Origin: CAYPJE01 sp964410945
Lineage (GTDB): Bacteria; Fidelibacterota; Marinisomatia; Marinisomatales; TCS56
Length of the DNA stretch: 64,000 nt
Direction of reading: 5' to 3'
Assembly: GCA_964410945.1 (NCBI GenBank)
Contig: CAYPJE010000014.1
Location: forward strand, 6,726 to 70,725
The notes beneath the pieces were generated by a model that did no database searches, was not told the DNA's origin, and worked only from the letters and a program-made list of their open reading frames with translations. The position numbers and the translations under genes were made by a program. Shown here in pieces: positions 51,804 to 61,123 of this stretch (the stretch's first letter is position 1; every line of letters begins with the position of its first letter).

Positions 51804-52451
51804 TTAATCCTGTCTTTTATGTTTTGCTTTCTTTTTGATTAAGGAGCGAACTCCAATACCAAAAGTCATAAAACCATATTTAGAATTCACACCATAGTAA
51901 TTTATTTCAGGGTAAATCCAACTTTCCTTATGTGGAATTTGAATACCAAAACTTAAAGTCGATGTTAAATTTTTATCTGTTAGGTCAGAGGTATCATAAT
52001 GGTATAAACTGATATATGGATGTATACTGCCCAGTTCTTTACTGATTGTCAGACCGTATTTGTAATATGGTTGGGATAGTATCATTTTACTTTGTAGACC
52101 AACAAACCTAATTGAATGAAGGTTGATACTTGCATTAAAATACTTAAATGATCGTGGATTCAGTTGATGGCGTACAATGGTTTCAATCTCGTATGGAAAG
52201 AAGTAACGAAGGCCACCTTCAAAACGCCAGGGGAAACCCCTGAAATACCCCATGTTTATAGTAAATGGCATTTCCTTATCAAATCGTAATTGATCGTCAA
52301 CATACCATGCCAGGTTATCGATTCCAGCGGTAGTGACCGCCTGCTTGTTTTCCAGTGTGCAGCCTGTGTAATAGTTTGGTGTCATACAATTGCTGATTAT
52401 CAGTACAGTTATGACCAGAATAATATTCTTTCCAATTACTAAGTAATTCAT
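51804..52451 (-). CDS. Putative outer-membrane beta-barrel lipoprotein
   Basis: 215 residues. A hydrophobic signal (IILVITVLIISNC) with a possible lipobox Cys, then alternating beta strands with aromatic residues (FTINMGYFRGFPWRFEGGLRYFF, YGVNSKYGFMTFGIGVRSL) as in small barrels. A+T-rich and flanked on both sides by the dispersed intergenic repeats. Function unknown. Confidence 0.6.
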   Translation of the reverse strand: MNYLVIGKNIILVITVLIISNCMTPNYYTGCTLENKQAVTTAGIDNLAWYVDDQLRFDKEMPFTINMGYFRGFPWRFEGGLRYFFPYEIETIVRHQLNPRSFKYFNASINLHSIRFVGLQSKMILSQPYYKYGLTISKELGSIHPYISLYHYDTSDLTDKNLTSTLSFGIQIPHKESWIYPEINYYGVNSKYGFMTFGIGVRSLIKKKAKHKRQD

Positions 52452-52518
52452 TATTAAAAGTAGTCATTCGATTATTATGGTTCAATCAAATTAGAGCTAT
52501 GGAAGATAATTAAAAAAG

Positions 52519-52610
52519 GGTCATGGTGAGCTTGCCTGCCGGATCGTAACGAAGTGAAGACTGGTCGAAGCATTATGAATAAGGACACCCTTCGACAAGC
52601 TCAGGGTGAC
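52519..52610. repeat. Intergenic palindromic repeat, copy 3
   Basis: GGTCATGGTGAGCTTG (52519-52534) and CCCTTCGACAAGCTCAGGGTGAC (52588-52610) pair as in the other copies, with a 50-base insert between them. The pair of copies 2 and 3 frames the gene at 51804-52451. Confidence 0.75.
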
Positions 52611-52730
52611 AGGTGTTAGAAATACATCATTCTTTTATATTGAGAATCATTTGCAAATAATTGGGAACCAGCGTAACCTGGGGAAATATAAATCATCAAA
52701 AGAGTAGCGACTTAACTAAGGAGTGCTGAT

Positions 52731-53897
52731 ATGTTAACGATTGCCGTTTTAAAAGATACTGCTCCCGGTGAGAAACGTGTTGCCCTGGTGCCCGAAAGCG
52801 TGAAGCGTCTTTCAAAGCTGGGTGCCAGAGTACTGCTGCAGGAAGGAGCCGGTGAGGTGGCTGGCTTTACCCGCAGGCAGTACGAGGAAGCTGGTGCCAG
52901 CATCGTAGCAGATTATGGCCGGTTGCTGAAAGAGGGGCAAATCTTTCTAAAGGCTCAGCTGGTCTGCCTGACCGATGAGGAAACCCTTAAGTTGATTGAT
53001 CCATTGCCAAAAGGATCAACTATTATCGGTTTCATGAATCCCTTCAAATATATCCACAATATTGAAAAGCTGGCCTCCAAAGGGGTAACCAGTCTTGCCA
53101 TGGAACTGGTGCCACGCATCAGCCGGGCTCAGCGTATGGACGCCCTCAGCGCCATGAGTTCAGCTGCCGGTTACAAGGCCGTGGTTATGGCCGCCGCTTC
53201 ACTGAACAAATTTTATCCCCTGATGATGACCGCCGCAGGAACAATCTCCCCGGCCAAGGTACTGGTTATCGGTGCCGGTGTGGCCGGGCTACAGGCCATC
53301 GCCACCGCCAAGCGTCTGGGAGCCAAGGTATTTGCTTTCGATACCCGTCCGGTGGTGCAGGAGCAGGTGGAAAGCCTGGGCGCCAGTTTTGTATCCCTGG
53401 AAACCAGTGAAGAAGCGGAAACGGCCGGTGGATATGCTGCCGAACAATCGGAAGATTTCTACCGCCACGAGCAGGCGATAATTGCCGAGCATCTGGTTGA
53501 CACAGATGTGGTAATCACCACGGCGCAGATTTTTGGTAAACGGGCGCCGTTGCTGATCACGGAAGAGATGGTCCAGTCCATGCGCTCCGGATCGGTGATC
53601 GTCGATCTGGCTGCCGAAGCGGGAGGTAATTGCGAATTGACGGTTACCGGCAAAACCGTGGAACGCTACGGAATTGCCATTCATGGTGAGACCGACCTGC
53701 CGGCTTCATTATCATATCATGCCAGTGAAATGTACAGCCGCAATGTAACCGCCCTGCTGCAGGAAATGATCAAAGATGGTGAACTGGTGATTGATGTGGA
53801 TGATGACGTCATCGGCGGTACATTGCTTACCCATAATGGCAAAATCATGAACAAACATGTCCAGGATCTGCTGGACCGGGAAGAGGAGGAGAAATGA
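52731..53897 (+). CDS. pntAA: NAD(P) transhydrogenase subunit alpha part 1
   Basis: 388 residues; AAGGAG lies upstream of the ATG. Alanine-dehydrogenase-like fold with KDTAPGEKRVALVPESVKRL at the start, the NAD-binding VLVIGAGVAGLQAIATAKRLGA and the mobile loop region TAQIFGKRAPLLI. This is domain I of the proton-translocating transhydrogenase, here as a separate soluble subunit as in Rhodospirillum. It overlaps pntAB by four bases. Confidence 0.93.
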   Translation: MLTIAVLKDTAPGEKRVALVPESVKRLSKLGARVLLQEGAGEVAGFTRRQYEEAGASIVADYGRLLKEGQIFLKAQLVCLTDEETLKLIDPLPKGSTIIGFMNPFKYIHNIEKLASKGVTSLAMELVPRISRAQRMDALSAMSSAAGYKAVVMAAASLNKFYPLMMTAAGTISPAKVLVIGAGVAGLQAIATAKRLGAKVFAFDTRPVVQEQVESLGASFVSLETSEEAETAGGYAAEQSEDFYRHEQAIIAEHLVDTDVVITTAQIFGKRAPLLITEEMVQSMRSGSVIVDLAAEAGGNCELTVTGKTVERYGIAIHGETDLPASLSYHASEMYSRNVTALLQEMIKDGELVIDVDDDVIGGTLLTHNGKIMNKHVQDLLDREEEEK

Positions 53898-54202
53898 ACG
53901 CCGACCTGTTAATCCAGATTTATGTCTTTGTGCTGGCGGTGTTCGTTGGCTTTGAAGTAATTACCAAAGTTCCGCCGACCCTGCACACTCCGTTGATGTC
54001 CGGTTCCAATGCTATTTCCGGAATCACAATTGTAGGCGCTCTGATCGCCGCCGGTTTTACCGATCTGCGGATCGAAACATTCTGGGGCGACCTGAATGTA
54101 AGTGCCGTACTGGGATTTCTGGCAATTATCTTTGCCACTATCAACGTGGTTGGAGGCTTCATGGTCACCAACCGCATGCTGAAAATGTTTAAGCGGAAGT
54201 AG
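53894..54202 (+). CDS. pntAB: NAD(P) transhydrogenase subunit alpha part 2
   Basis: 102 residues with three to four membrane helices and the conserved VPPTLHTPLMSGSNAISGI segment; part of the proton-channel domain II. It lies between pntAA and pntB in the standard order. Confidence 0.93.
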   Translation: MNADLLIQIYVFVLAVFVGFEVITKVPPTLHTPLMSGSNAISGITIVGALIAAGFTDLRIETFWGDLNVSAVLGFLAIIFATINVVGGFMVTNRMLKMFKRK

Positions 54203-54211
54203 GGGGATGAT

Positions 54212-55609
54212 ATGTTTGTACAATCTGTGATTATCCCCGTGGCTTACCTGCTTTCGGCTGTTTTATTTATTCTGGGATTGAAGCAGCTTTCCCATCCAAA
54301 AACAGCGCCCCGCGGTAACCAGACCGCAGCAGTGGGTATGCTGATCGCCATCGTGGCAACATTGGTCTACAAAGATGTAATTGATTACACCCTGATCATC
54401 GCCGGTATTATCATTGGTGGGGCCATCGGGGCTTATGCCGCCAAGAAGGTTGAGATGACCGCCATGCCCCAGATGGTGGCGATTTTCAATGGCTTCGGTG
54501 GTGGTGCTTCGGTCCTGGTTGCTACCGCTGAATTCTACCGTTTGCTGACTGCCACCGGTGCCATCTCTGGTTTCACCATGGCAACAATCGGTCTAAGTGT
54601 GATTATCGGTGGAATAACATTCACCGGCAGTATTGTGGCTTTTGCCAAACTCCAGGGTATTATGCGTGGTGCGCCGATTTTGTTTAAGGGGCAACAGGTG
54701 TTGAATAGCATTCTGTTATTGGCTGGATTAACGTTTATGGTCCTGGCAGTAATGGCTGGAGTGGAAGCCGGTGTTTATGTACTGGCCATTATTGCGGTCG
54801 CTTTGTTCCTGGGATACATGTTTGTGATCCCGATTGGCGGGGCCGACATGCCGGTTGTGATTTCACTGCTGAACTCATTTTCCGGAATTGCAGCCGCCGC
54901 TACCGGTTTCGTTCTGTCCAATAATGCCTTGATCATCAGCGGATCGCTGGTTGGTGCCAGTGGTATTATTTTAACTGATATCATGTGCAAGGGAATGAAT
55001 CGTACGATCTGGAATGTCCTCTTTGCCGGTTTCGGTGGGGACGACCTGGCACCGGGTGAAGGTGGCCAGGCTGCAGCTGCCAAACCGGTTAAATCTTATG
55101 AAGCTGAGGATACGGTTGTGATTTTTGAAAATGCCTCCCAGGTGATTGTAGTACCGGGTTATGGGATGGCGGTGGCCCAGGCTCAGCATGCTGTCCATGA
55201 GCTGGAAAAAGTGCTGGAGAAAAAAGGCGTGCAGGTCAAATATGCCGTACATCCGGTGGCCGGACGTATGCCGGGCCATATGAATGTCTTATTGGCCGAA
55301 GCCAATGTACCTTATGACAATCTATACGATCTGGATCAGATTAATCCCGAGTTTGAGGAAACCGAGGTAGCGCTGGTGATTGGCGCCAACGATGTTGTCA
55401 ATCCCGCCGCCCGTCATGACAAGGCCAGTCCGATCTATGGCATGCCGATCCTGGATGTAGATCGTGCCCAGACTGTTTTCGTGCTTAAACGCAGCATGAA
55501 TCCCGGTTTTGCCGGTATCGAGAATGAACTGTTCTATAATGACAATACGATTATGCTGTTTGGTGACGCCAAGGATACGGTTTCGAAGTTGGTCGCAGAA
55601 TTAAAATAA
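54212..55609 (+). CDS. pntB: NAD(P) transhydrogenase subunit beta
   Basis: 465 residues: about eight membrane helices (residues 1-265) followed by the NADP-binding domain III (VIVVPGYGMAVAQAQHAVHEL...VKYAVHPVAGRMPGHMNVLLAEA...VALVIGANDVVNPAAR). The complex uses the proton motive force to reduce NADP with NADH. Confidence 0.95.
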   Translation: MFVQSVIIPVAYLLSAVLFILGLKQLSHPKTAPRGNQTAAVGMLIAIVATLVYKDVIDYTLIIAGIIIGGAIGAYAAKKVEMTAMPQMVAIFNGFGGGASVLVATAEFYRLLTATGAISGFTMATIGLSVIIGGITFTGSIVAFAKLQGIMRGAPILFKGQQVLNSILLLAGLTFMVLAVMAGVEAGVYVLAIIAVALFLGYMFVIPIGGADMPVVISLLNSFSGIAAAATGFVLSNNALIISGSLVGASGIILTDIMCKGMNRTIWNVLFAGFGGDDLAPGEGGQAAAAKPVKSYEAEDTVVIFENASQVIVVPGYGMAVAQAQHAVHELEKVLEKKGVQVKYAVHPVAGRMPGHMNVLLAEANVPYDNLYDLDQINPEFEETEVALVIGANDVVNPAARHDKASPIYGMPILDVDRAQTVFVLKRSMNPGFAGIENELFYNDNTIMLFGDAKDTVSKLVAELK

Positions 55610-55640
55610 TGATCTTGAATTGTTAACCTAATAATATAAG

Positions 55641-55666
55641 GGGGACTTTTAAAGTCCCCTTTTTTT
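55641..55666 (+). terminator. Intrinsic terminator of pnt operon
   Basis: GGGGACTTT-T-AAAGTCCCC followed by a run of T, 32 bases after the pntB stop codon. The stem can open at its A/T end to form a normal loop. Confidence 0.88.
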
Positions 55667-55740
55667 GTATATCTTGCACGGCGCCTGTTTTCTTTTGTAG
55701 TATTGCTGTCAACTAATTGCCACATTATAGAAGGACAGTA

Positions 55741-56688
55741 ATGAACGATCTATTTCCCCCTATTGAGCCCTACAAAGAATACAAGCTGAAAGTTTCAGAT
55801 CTGCATACGATTTATATACAAGAGGCTGGTAATCCCAAGGGCAAGCCGGTGATTTTCCTGCATGGCGGGCCCGGTGGTGGAGTGGAACCGATCTACCGCC
55901 AGTATTTCGATCCGGAAAAATGGCGAATGATTCTTTTTGATCAGCGAGGTTGCGGACGCAGTACACCGTTTGCCGAACTTCATGAGAATACAACCTGGGA
56001 CCTGGTTGAAGACATTGAACAGATCAGGCGCCATTCCCGGGTTAATAAATGGACCGTTTTCGGTGGCAGTTGGGGCAGCACTTTAGCCCTGGCTTATAGC
56101 CAGACCTACCCAAAGCACTGCAGTGCTCTGATTCTAAGAGGGATTTTTCTCCTGCGTAAATCTGAATTGAAATGGTTTTACCAGGATGGTGCCAGCCATA
56201 TCTATCCCGATGCCTGGGAAAAATATCTTGAACCGATCCCGGAAGATGAACGGGATAATCTACTGCAGGCTTATCACACACGCCTGACCAGCCACGATGC
56301 GAATGTCCGTCTGGAGGCCGCCCGTGCCTGGAGCATTTGGGAAGGCAGCACCTCCAAGTTATTCCAGGATACGACAGCACTGGAACGCTTTGGGGCTAAC
56401 AAATTCGCCGAGGCATTTGCCCGGATCGAGTGTCATTATTTCATTAATGGTGGCTTCCTTGATTCGGAGGATCAGCTGCTGGAGAATGTAGATAAAATCA
56501 GGGAAATACCAGCCGTTATTGTCCAGGGCCGCTATGATGTGGTATGCCCGGCCACCACCGCCTGGGAATTACACCGGGCCTGGCCGGAAGCCGATTTCCA
56601 TATCATTCCCGATGCGGGCCATTCCATGACCGAACCGGGCATCAGGTCGATGCTGATCGATTATACCAATCAGTTTTCTGCTTTATAA
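55741..56688 (+). CDS. pip: Proline iminopeptidase
   Basis: 315 residues from ATG 55741, with GAAGGA upstream (an earlier in-frame ATG at 55717 lacks one). Alpha/beta hydrolase of the S33 family: oxyanion HGGPGGG (41-47), DQRGCGRS, nucleophile elbow GGSWGS with S110, the acid in QGRYDVVCP and the His in AGHSMTEPG. It releases N-terminal proline from peptides in the cytoplasm. Confidence 0.93.
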   Translation: MNDLFPPIEPYKEYKLKVSDLHTIYIQEAGNPKGKPVIFLHGGPGGGVEPIYRQYFDPEKWRMILFDQRGCGRSTPFAELHENTTWDLVEDIEQIRRHSRVNKWTVFGGSWGSTLALAYSQTYPKHCSALILRGIFLLRKSELKWFYQDGASHIYPDAWEKYLEPIPEDERDNLLQAYHTRLTSHDANVRLEAARAWSIWEGSTSKLFQDTTALERFGANKFAEAFARIECHYFINGGFLDSEDQLLENVDKIREIPAVIVQGRYDVVCPATTAWELHRAWPEADFHIIPDAGHSMTEPGIRSMLIDYTNQFSAL

Positions 56689-56695
56689 AAGACCG

Positions 56696-57928
56696 TTAGA
56701 ATTTCAGATAGATCGCGAAGATATAGGGCTGGAAGTGAATACCGAATCGCAGCCAGTCCGATACTGAATAAATGAAACCCAGGTCGTAGTGGACCGGGCT
56801 GACGGTAGGTTTATTTGGTTTACTTGTATCCAGAGTCCCTTCAAAGTCGAATATATCCTCACCACGGTTCCACCATTCCACAAACCATGGATCGTAGAAG
56901 ACCTCGTAATTCATGATCAGGTTCTTCCTCACATCAATTGCCCCACCGTAATAAATACGGTAATTGAATTCATCTTCATTAGCCAGCTTTCCGATACTGG
57001 CTCCCAGGGTATGGTTGATGCGGCCGGAATTTCCCCGACGTGTATGTGAGAAAGAATATGCCATGAACGCCTCACCGTAGATCTGGCGTTCGGGATCTTC
57101 AATATCCACCCAGTCATTGGTCAGTTCACCACTTTCATCATCATATCGAATAACTTCGTCTGGCATACTTAAGGTGCTACCGGAGCGTTCATATCCACCA
57201 AAATAGGTCGTAATGAATTGACCCGTCGGTTGCCAAATCCAGTTATCATCGTAAACACCCCGCTCAGCTTGGTAGGTTTCTTCTGTCCATTCGTAATGAT
57301 CAGATAAATAACGGGTATGGAAATGAGCACCGATGGCGAAAGCATGTTCTTTTTCAAAGGAACCGGCTTTGAATAACTGTATTTTGGGACGGAGATTGAA
57401 ATTACCGAAAAAATATTCCCACCAGGAGGAAGTGATCTGGAAGCGTTCGGAAATACCGAATCCCCACGATAATCCGCTTACATAGAGGACTCCTTGTTCC
57501 AGGGTGTAGCCGGTTGGATCATAAAAAATATCGATTTGCTGTTCCTGTCCATGGGTGAAGCGCCGGGTGGTACCCAAAAAGGAATCCAGCGGTTTGTCAG
57601 GACCGGAATCGATCCTGGTAATTTCAGATTTACTGAAATTGATCGTACCCAATTGTGACAGGATTTTCAGGCTGGAATCATCCTCCTGGATTATGGTACC
57701 TTTGATTCTGTCACCCGATTTCAGGTAAATAGTGACAACTTCAGATTTCAACTGGTTGTAATCAATATCGACCAGCCCGAAGGCTGTTTTTACTGTAATT
57801 ATATTTCCGGTGGAATCAACCGCTGTTATCCGGCCCACGATCTGTTCTCCGGACTTGAGCTGGAATATGCGGTCACCCTGGGCAGACAGTAATGTTATAA
57901 ATAATAGAATGATAATTGATTTCTTCAT
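56696..57928 (-). CDS. Secreted protein with two SH3-like repeats and a beta-barrel-like part
   Basis: About 410 residues from ATG 57928, which has GAGGA upstream and opens a signal peptide (KKSIIILLFITLLSAQG). Two repeats (FQLKSGEQIVGRITAVDSTG, IYLKSGDRIKGTIIQEDDSS) resemble small SH3/Sm-like barrels. The long remainder has alternating aromatic strands and ends in a Phe (QPYIFAIYLKF), as in outer-membrane beta barrels. Function unknown. Confidence 0.65.
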   Translation of the reverse strand: MKKSIIILLFITLLSAQGDRIFQLKSGEQIVGRITAVDSTGNIITVKTAFGLVDIDYNQLKSEVVTIYLKSGDRIKGTIIQEDDSSLKILSQLGTINFSKSEITRIDSGPDKPLDSFLGTTRRFTHGQEQQIDIFYDPTGYTLEQGVLYVSGLSWGFGISERFQITSSWWEYFFGNFNLRPKIQLFKAGSFEKEHAFAIGAHFHTRYLSDHYEWTEETYQAERGVYDDNWIWQPTGQFITTYFGGYERSGSTLSMPDEVIRYDDESGELTNDWVDIEDPERQIYGEAFMAYSFSHTRRGNSGRINHTLGASIGKLANEDEFNYRIYYGGAIDVRKNLIMNYEVFYDPWFVEWWNRGEDIFDFEGTLDTSKPNKPTVSPVHYDLGFIYSVSDWLRFGIHFQPYIFAIYLKF

Positions 57929-58015
57929 GATTGCCACATCCTCAGTATGGCGCATATTACACAATAAAATCCACATGACCAACCATGTGAATGCCGTAGT
58001 AAAGTGCTATTCGAA

Positions 58016-58855
58016 TCAGTGGGTTACAATCACCGGGACGGTACCGTCTTCCACAACCTTCTTGGCTGTTGAACCGTAGAACAATCGGCTGATGCCTTTA
58101 TTGCCATAGGCTCCCAAAACAACGGCGCTGGGCATCCGCTTCTTGGCTTCATCAAGGATCACCTGGCTGGGTTTACCGGCATTGATGATCGATTCGGCCG
58201 CAATGCCATGATTGGACAGGTATTTCAGAGCTTTCGAATGCAAATCAGCATGTTCTTTTTTATCGCCGGCGGAAACCAGGAAAAAATTCATATGTCCGAA
58301 TATGTCCCGGTCTTCGTATAAATCCACAAATTCACGCAGACCGCGAGCCGCTTCCTTGGAATTATCCAGGGCCACAACAACATTCTTCGGGAATTCGATA
58401 TTCTGGGGAATAGCGGCCACCGGGCAGGAAGCATATTTCAAGATTCGTGTGACGGTCTCACCCGGTTCTGAGGTGGTCTCGAAATGGAAAAATGTTTTTA
58501 TCCCGATGTAAATCAAGTCGGCGAAATTGGCTTCCTTAATGATTTCCTCAAACGGTACCCCTTCATGTGAACAAACCTCATAATTGACCTGGTGTTCTTC
58601 GCAGATGGAACGAAATTCACTGATAAAGCCGGCCATTTTTTTCTTGGCATCCTTAATCTTGGCCTCTTCGGCCTTGTGGGCGTAATAACTGGCGCCGGCA
58701 GCAGCACCAGCCTCGGACCTTTCGATTCCCGGCAGATCGATTACCCCAACCCCTACGATTGTAGCCCCGGTCATTTTTGCACGCATACAACCGATTCTTA
58801 TTGCGGTTTTCGAATACTCAGATCCATCTATTCCAACAACGACTCTGCGAACCAT
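58016..58855 (-). CDS. Tandem UspA universal stress protein
   Basis: 279 residues, two UspA domains. The first opens with VVVGIDGSEYSKTAIRIG; the second has the ATP-binding motif G-x2-G-x9-G-(S/T) in LGAYGNKGISRLFYGST. The first copy lacks this motif and may be degenerate. Such fusions act in stress survival; the partner is unknown. Confidence 0.9.
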   Translation of the reverse strand: MVRRVVVGIDGSEYSKTAIRIGCMRAKMTGATIVGVGVIDLPGIERSEAGAAAGASYYAHKAEEAKIKDAKKKMAGFISEFRSICEEHQVNYEVCSHEGVPFEEIIKEANFADLIYIGIKTFFHFETTSEPGETVTRILKYASCPVAAIPQNIEFPKNVVVALDNSKEAARGLREFVDLYEDRDIFGHMNFFLVSAGDKKEHADLHSKALKYLSNHGIAAESIINAGKPSQVILDEAKKRMPSAVVLGAYGNKGISRLFYGSTAKKVVEDGTVPVIVTH

Positions 58856-59016
58856 TTCAACTCCTTAATACCCATTAATCATATAAAAATACTGGCACTA
58901 TTTTACCAATATTCTACTTTGCGAACATCAAAAACCGAATCGAGAATAATTTGTAACAATCTGAATTGATTTATCTCCAAAGAATCATAGATTACTGAAA
59001 AGAGATATAGCTTCAA

Positions 59017-59253
59017 ATGATAAAGATATATACAGCGACCTTGTGTCCCTACTGCCAATTGGCAAAACGATTCCTTAAATCCAAAGGGCAGGACTTCGAA
59101 GAAGTCAACCTGCAGAAGGCTGGTATGGACCGTGATGAACTGGAACGGTTAACCGGTGGCCGCACAGTACCGCAGATTGTCATTGACGGGAAATCGATTG
59201 GTGGGTACGATGAGCTTATTGCCAGATCACAAAATGGGGAGTTGCCATTTTAA
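59017..59253 (+). CDS. grxC: Glutaredoxin (GrxC type)
   Basis: 78 residues with the dithiol active site CPYC near residue 11, the cis-Pro loop RTVPQIVI and the GGYDEL glutathione-binding motif. It reduces disulfides or glutathionylated proteins in the cytoplasm and could supply electrons to the CysH-like reductase. Its end converges with the next gene. Confidence 0.92.
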   Translation: MIKIYTATLCPYCQLAKRFLKSKGQDFEEVNLQKAGMDRDELERLTGGRTVPQIVIDGKSIGGYDELIARSQNGELPF

Positions 59254-60996
59254 CTATTTCAGGACGGTGATTTTTTCAACCACCATTTTATTTTTCCCTT
59301 CAACAACGATAAAATACAAACCCGATGCCACCGGCATGCCCCGGTTGTCGCGTCCGTTCCAGGAAATCAGATCGTTGTGTATTCCATAGTTCATCGGCCC
59401 GGAATACAGGTTGGCTGTCCGACGGCCCGATAAGTCATATACATAGGCCGAAATGTTTTGCTGCTTTTTGGCGATCAGCTCAACGCTAAGTTGCTCATTT
59501 ATCAAGAGTGGGTTGGGATAGGTAATATTAATATCAAAATCATCCGGGAATTCGACCGGACCAATGACACCATCCTGCAGGGTAAGCTGAAAATCCCAAT
59601 CATTTGAGGTATCGTCCTGGCTGATAATAATAACATATACAGATTGTGCCGCCGGTACATTGATGACCGATCCGGACTGTACCGTGATCGAATTGTCAAA
59701 TTCATAAGCAACGGTATGCATTTCAAGATCGCTGGATGGTCCGTCCATGTTTGCCAGTGAAACCATAACCGGACTGTAGCAGTCAATCTGGTAATACTGG
59801 GAGCCATAGACGTCCAACTGTGAGTTGGTTACCGACTTATTATCACCAGGAGAAAACGGGATCACACTTTCGATCTCCGGCCCGGTAACCGGGTAATAAT
59901 CAGCTTCTTCGTAACTGTAGATTCCCGCTTCGGCAGAGGATGACATGATCAGGTTGGCGATGGCCATTTTATTCAGGGCGTCGGAAAAAGATGAACCAAC
60001 CTCATCCAGGGCTTCATCAATGATCAGTCGGCTGTAATCATCGTCATAGCTGTCGTGCTCGATACTGTAATCAAATATTGATTTTATTACAGGGAGTCCA
60101 CCCAGGTGTTCTTCGATATATTTGAAGTAGATAAAGGATCCGTAAGCGTGAACGGTATTCAGAGTCAGCGATTCGTAGGGACTGTCAAACCAGTTGGGCA
60201 TATACTGGTAACAGTCATTCACATCATCAAATACTACCTCTTCCATCAAGACCGCCGTAGCCTCCAGTAGCCAGATTTCTTCCCAGCCATCGTAGCCGTA
60301 CTGAATAGCATGAAAAAATTCGTGAGCCGCCGTCACCTGGATATTCTCCAGTTCGGTATTGGGAAAGCCGGTATAATTATTGCGCATGACGATATAGCTG
60401 GACCAGGCATTGATTTCAGTTGCTTGCGAGAAGGGATTATCCTGAACCCAGGCGTCTGCATAAGTGATAGCATAATATCCCGACTGCATATTTTCCAGGT
60501 AAATATCATAGTTATTTGATCCGCCGTTATTGGAATCGCCTGGTGGACGGGTGAACCCAAGTTCGGTTATTTCCTTATCGGCCGTTTGCTGGAATGCTTC
60601 CGCCACCTGTTCCACATAGTCGGGAATTCCATCGGAATCACTGTCGGTATTGTCCACCGCATCGGTACCGCTGGTGCTGTAGTGAATCCTGAATATTCCC
60701 TGGTCAATATAATAATCCAGCACCGGTCGCGTATAGACTACGTATTTTCCGGAAAAATCGAAACCGAGATTCATGAGCAGCTGTTTTTGCTCGATTGGCA
60801 ATTCATGACCGTTGACCGCAATCTCCAGCAGCGCTTCGTGTAAATAGACCGGTTCGGTTTCACCGGTCAGAGCGGATGCAACCTGGTTTGCTGCGGTGAC
60901 AGCGGAGATTTTGTTCGCTTCAGCGCCCAGACCGTTCAGCATGAATCCGGAAAGGATCAGCGCTATTAATTTATTCCTCAGGTTCATCTGTGTCAT
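59254..60996 (-). CDS. Secreted putative zinc metalloprotease with C-terminal sorting domain
   Basis: 580 residues (or from ATG 60987; neither start has a clear ribosome-binding site). Signal peptide, a DSDSDGIPDYVEQVAEAF segment, then TAAHEFFHAIQYGYDGWEEIWLLEATAVLMEE, containing the zinc motif HExxH and a downstream Glu, as in MXAN_6640-type proteins. The C-terminal 85 residues form the FlgD-like sorting module (YPNPLLINEQLSVELIAK, SGLYFIVVEG). Confidence 0.8.
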   Translation of the reverse strand: MTQMNLRNKLIALILSGFMLNGLGAEANKISAVTAANQVASALTGETEPVYLHEALLEIAVNGHELPIEQKQLLMNLGFDFSGKYVVYTRPVLDYYIDQGIFRIHYSTSGTDAVDNTDSDSDGIPDYVEQVAEAFQQTADKEITELGFTRPPGDSNNGGSNNYDIYLENMQSGYYAITYADAWVQDNPFSQATEINAWSSYIVMRNNYTGFPNTELENIQVTAAHEFFHAIQYGYDGWEEIWLLEATAVLMEEVVFDDVNDCYQYMPNWFDSPYESLTLNTVHAYGSFIYFKYIEEHLGGLPVIKSIFDYSIEHDSYDDDYSRLIIDEALDEVGSSFSDALNKMAIANLIMSSSAEAGIYSYEEADYYPVTGPEIESVIPFSPGDNKSVTNSQLDVYGSQYYQIDCYSPVMVSLANMDGPSSDLEMHTVAYEFDNSITVQSGSVINVPAAQSVYVIIISQDDTSNDWDFQLTLQDGVIGPVEFPDDFDINITYPNPLLINEQLSVELIAKKQQNISAYVYDLSGRRTANLYSGPMNYGIHNDLISWNGRDNRGMPVASGLYFIVVEGKNKMVVEKITVLK

Positions 60997-61123
60997 AGTG
61001 GGGCGGATGTGATTTTTCTATCTGGCGATATTTCCGCTTACGTAGATAAAACCGGATGAACAGGGCCATCAGGACCAGACCCAGGACATAGTAAATCGCA
61101 AAGTAGATTGAAGTATCAGTCAT
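60971..61123 (-). CDS. 50-residue single-span membrane protein
   Basis: A complete short gene from ATG 61123 to TAA 60971-60973. One membrane helix (YFAIYYVLGLVLMALFIRFY), a basic stretch (LRKRKYRQ) and an acidic end (TDEPEE). Its start overlaps the end of the gene upstream (61116-61775) and its end overlaps the metalloprotease start, so it is the middle gene of a three-gene leftward operon. Confidence 0.65.
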   Translation of the reverse strand: MTDTSIYFAIYYVLGLVLMALFIRFYLRKRKYRQIEKSHPPHYDTDEPEE

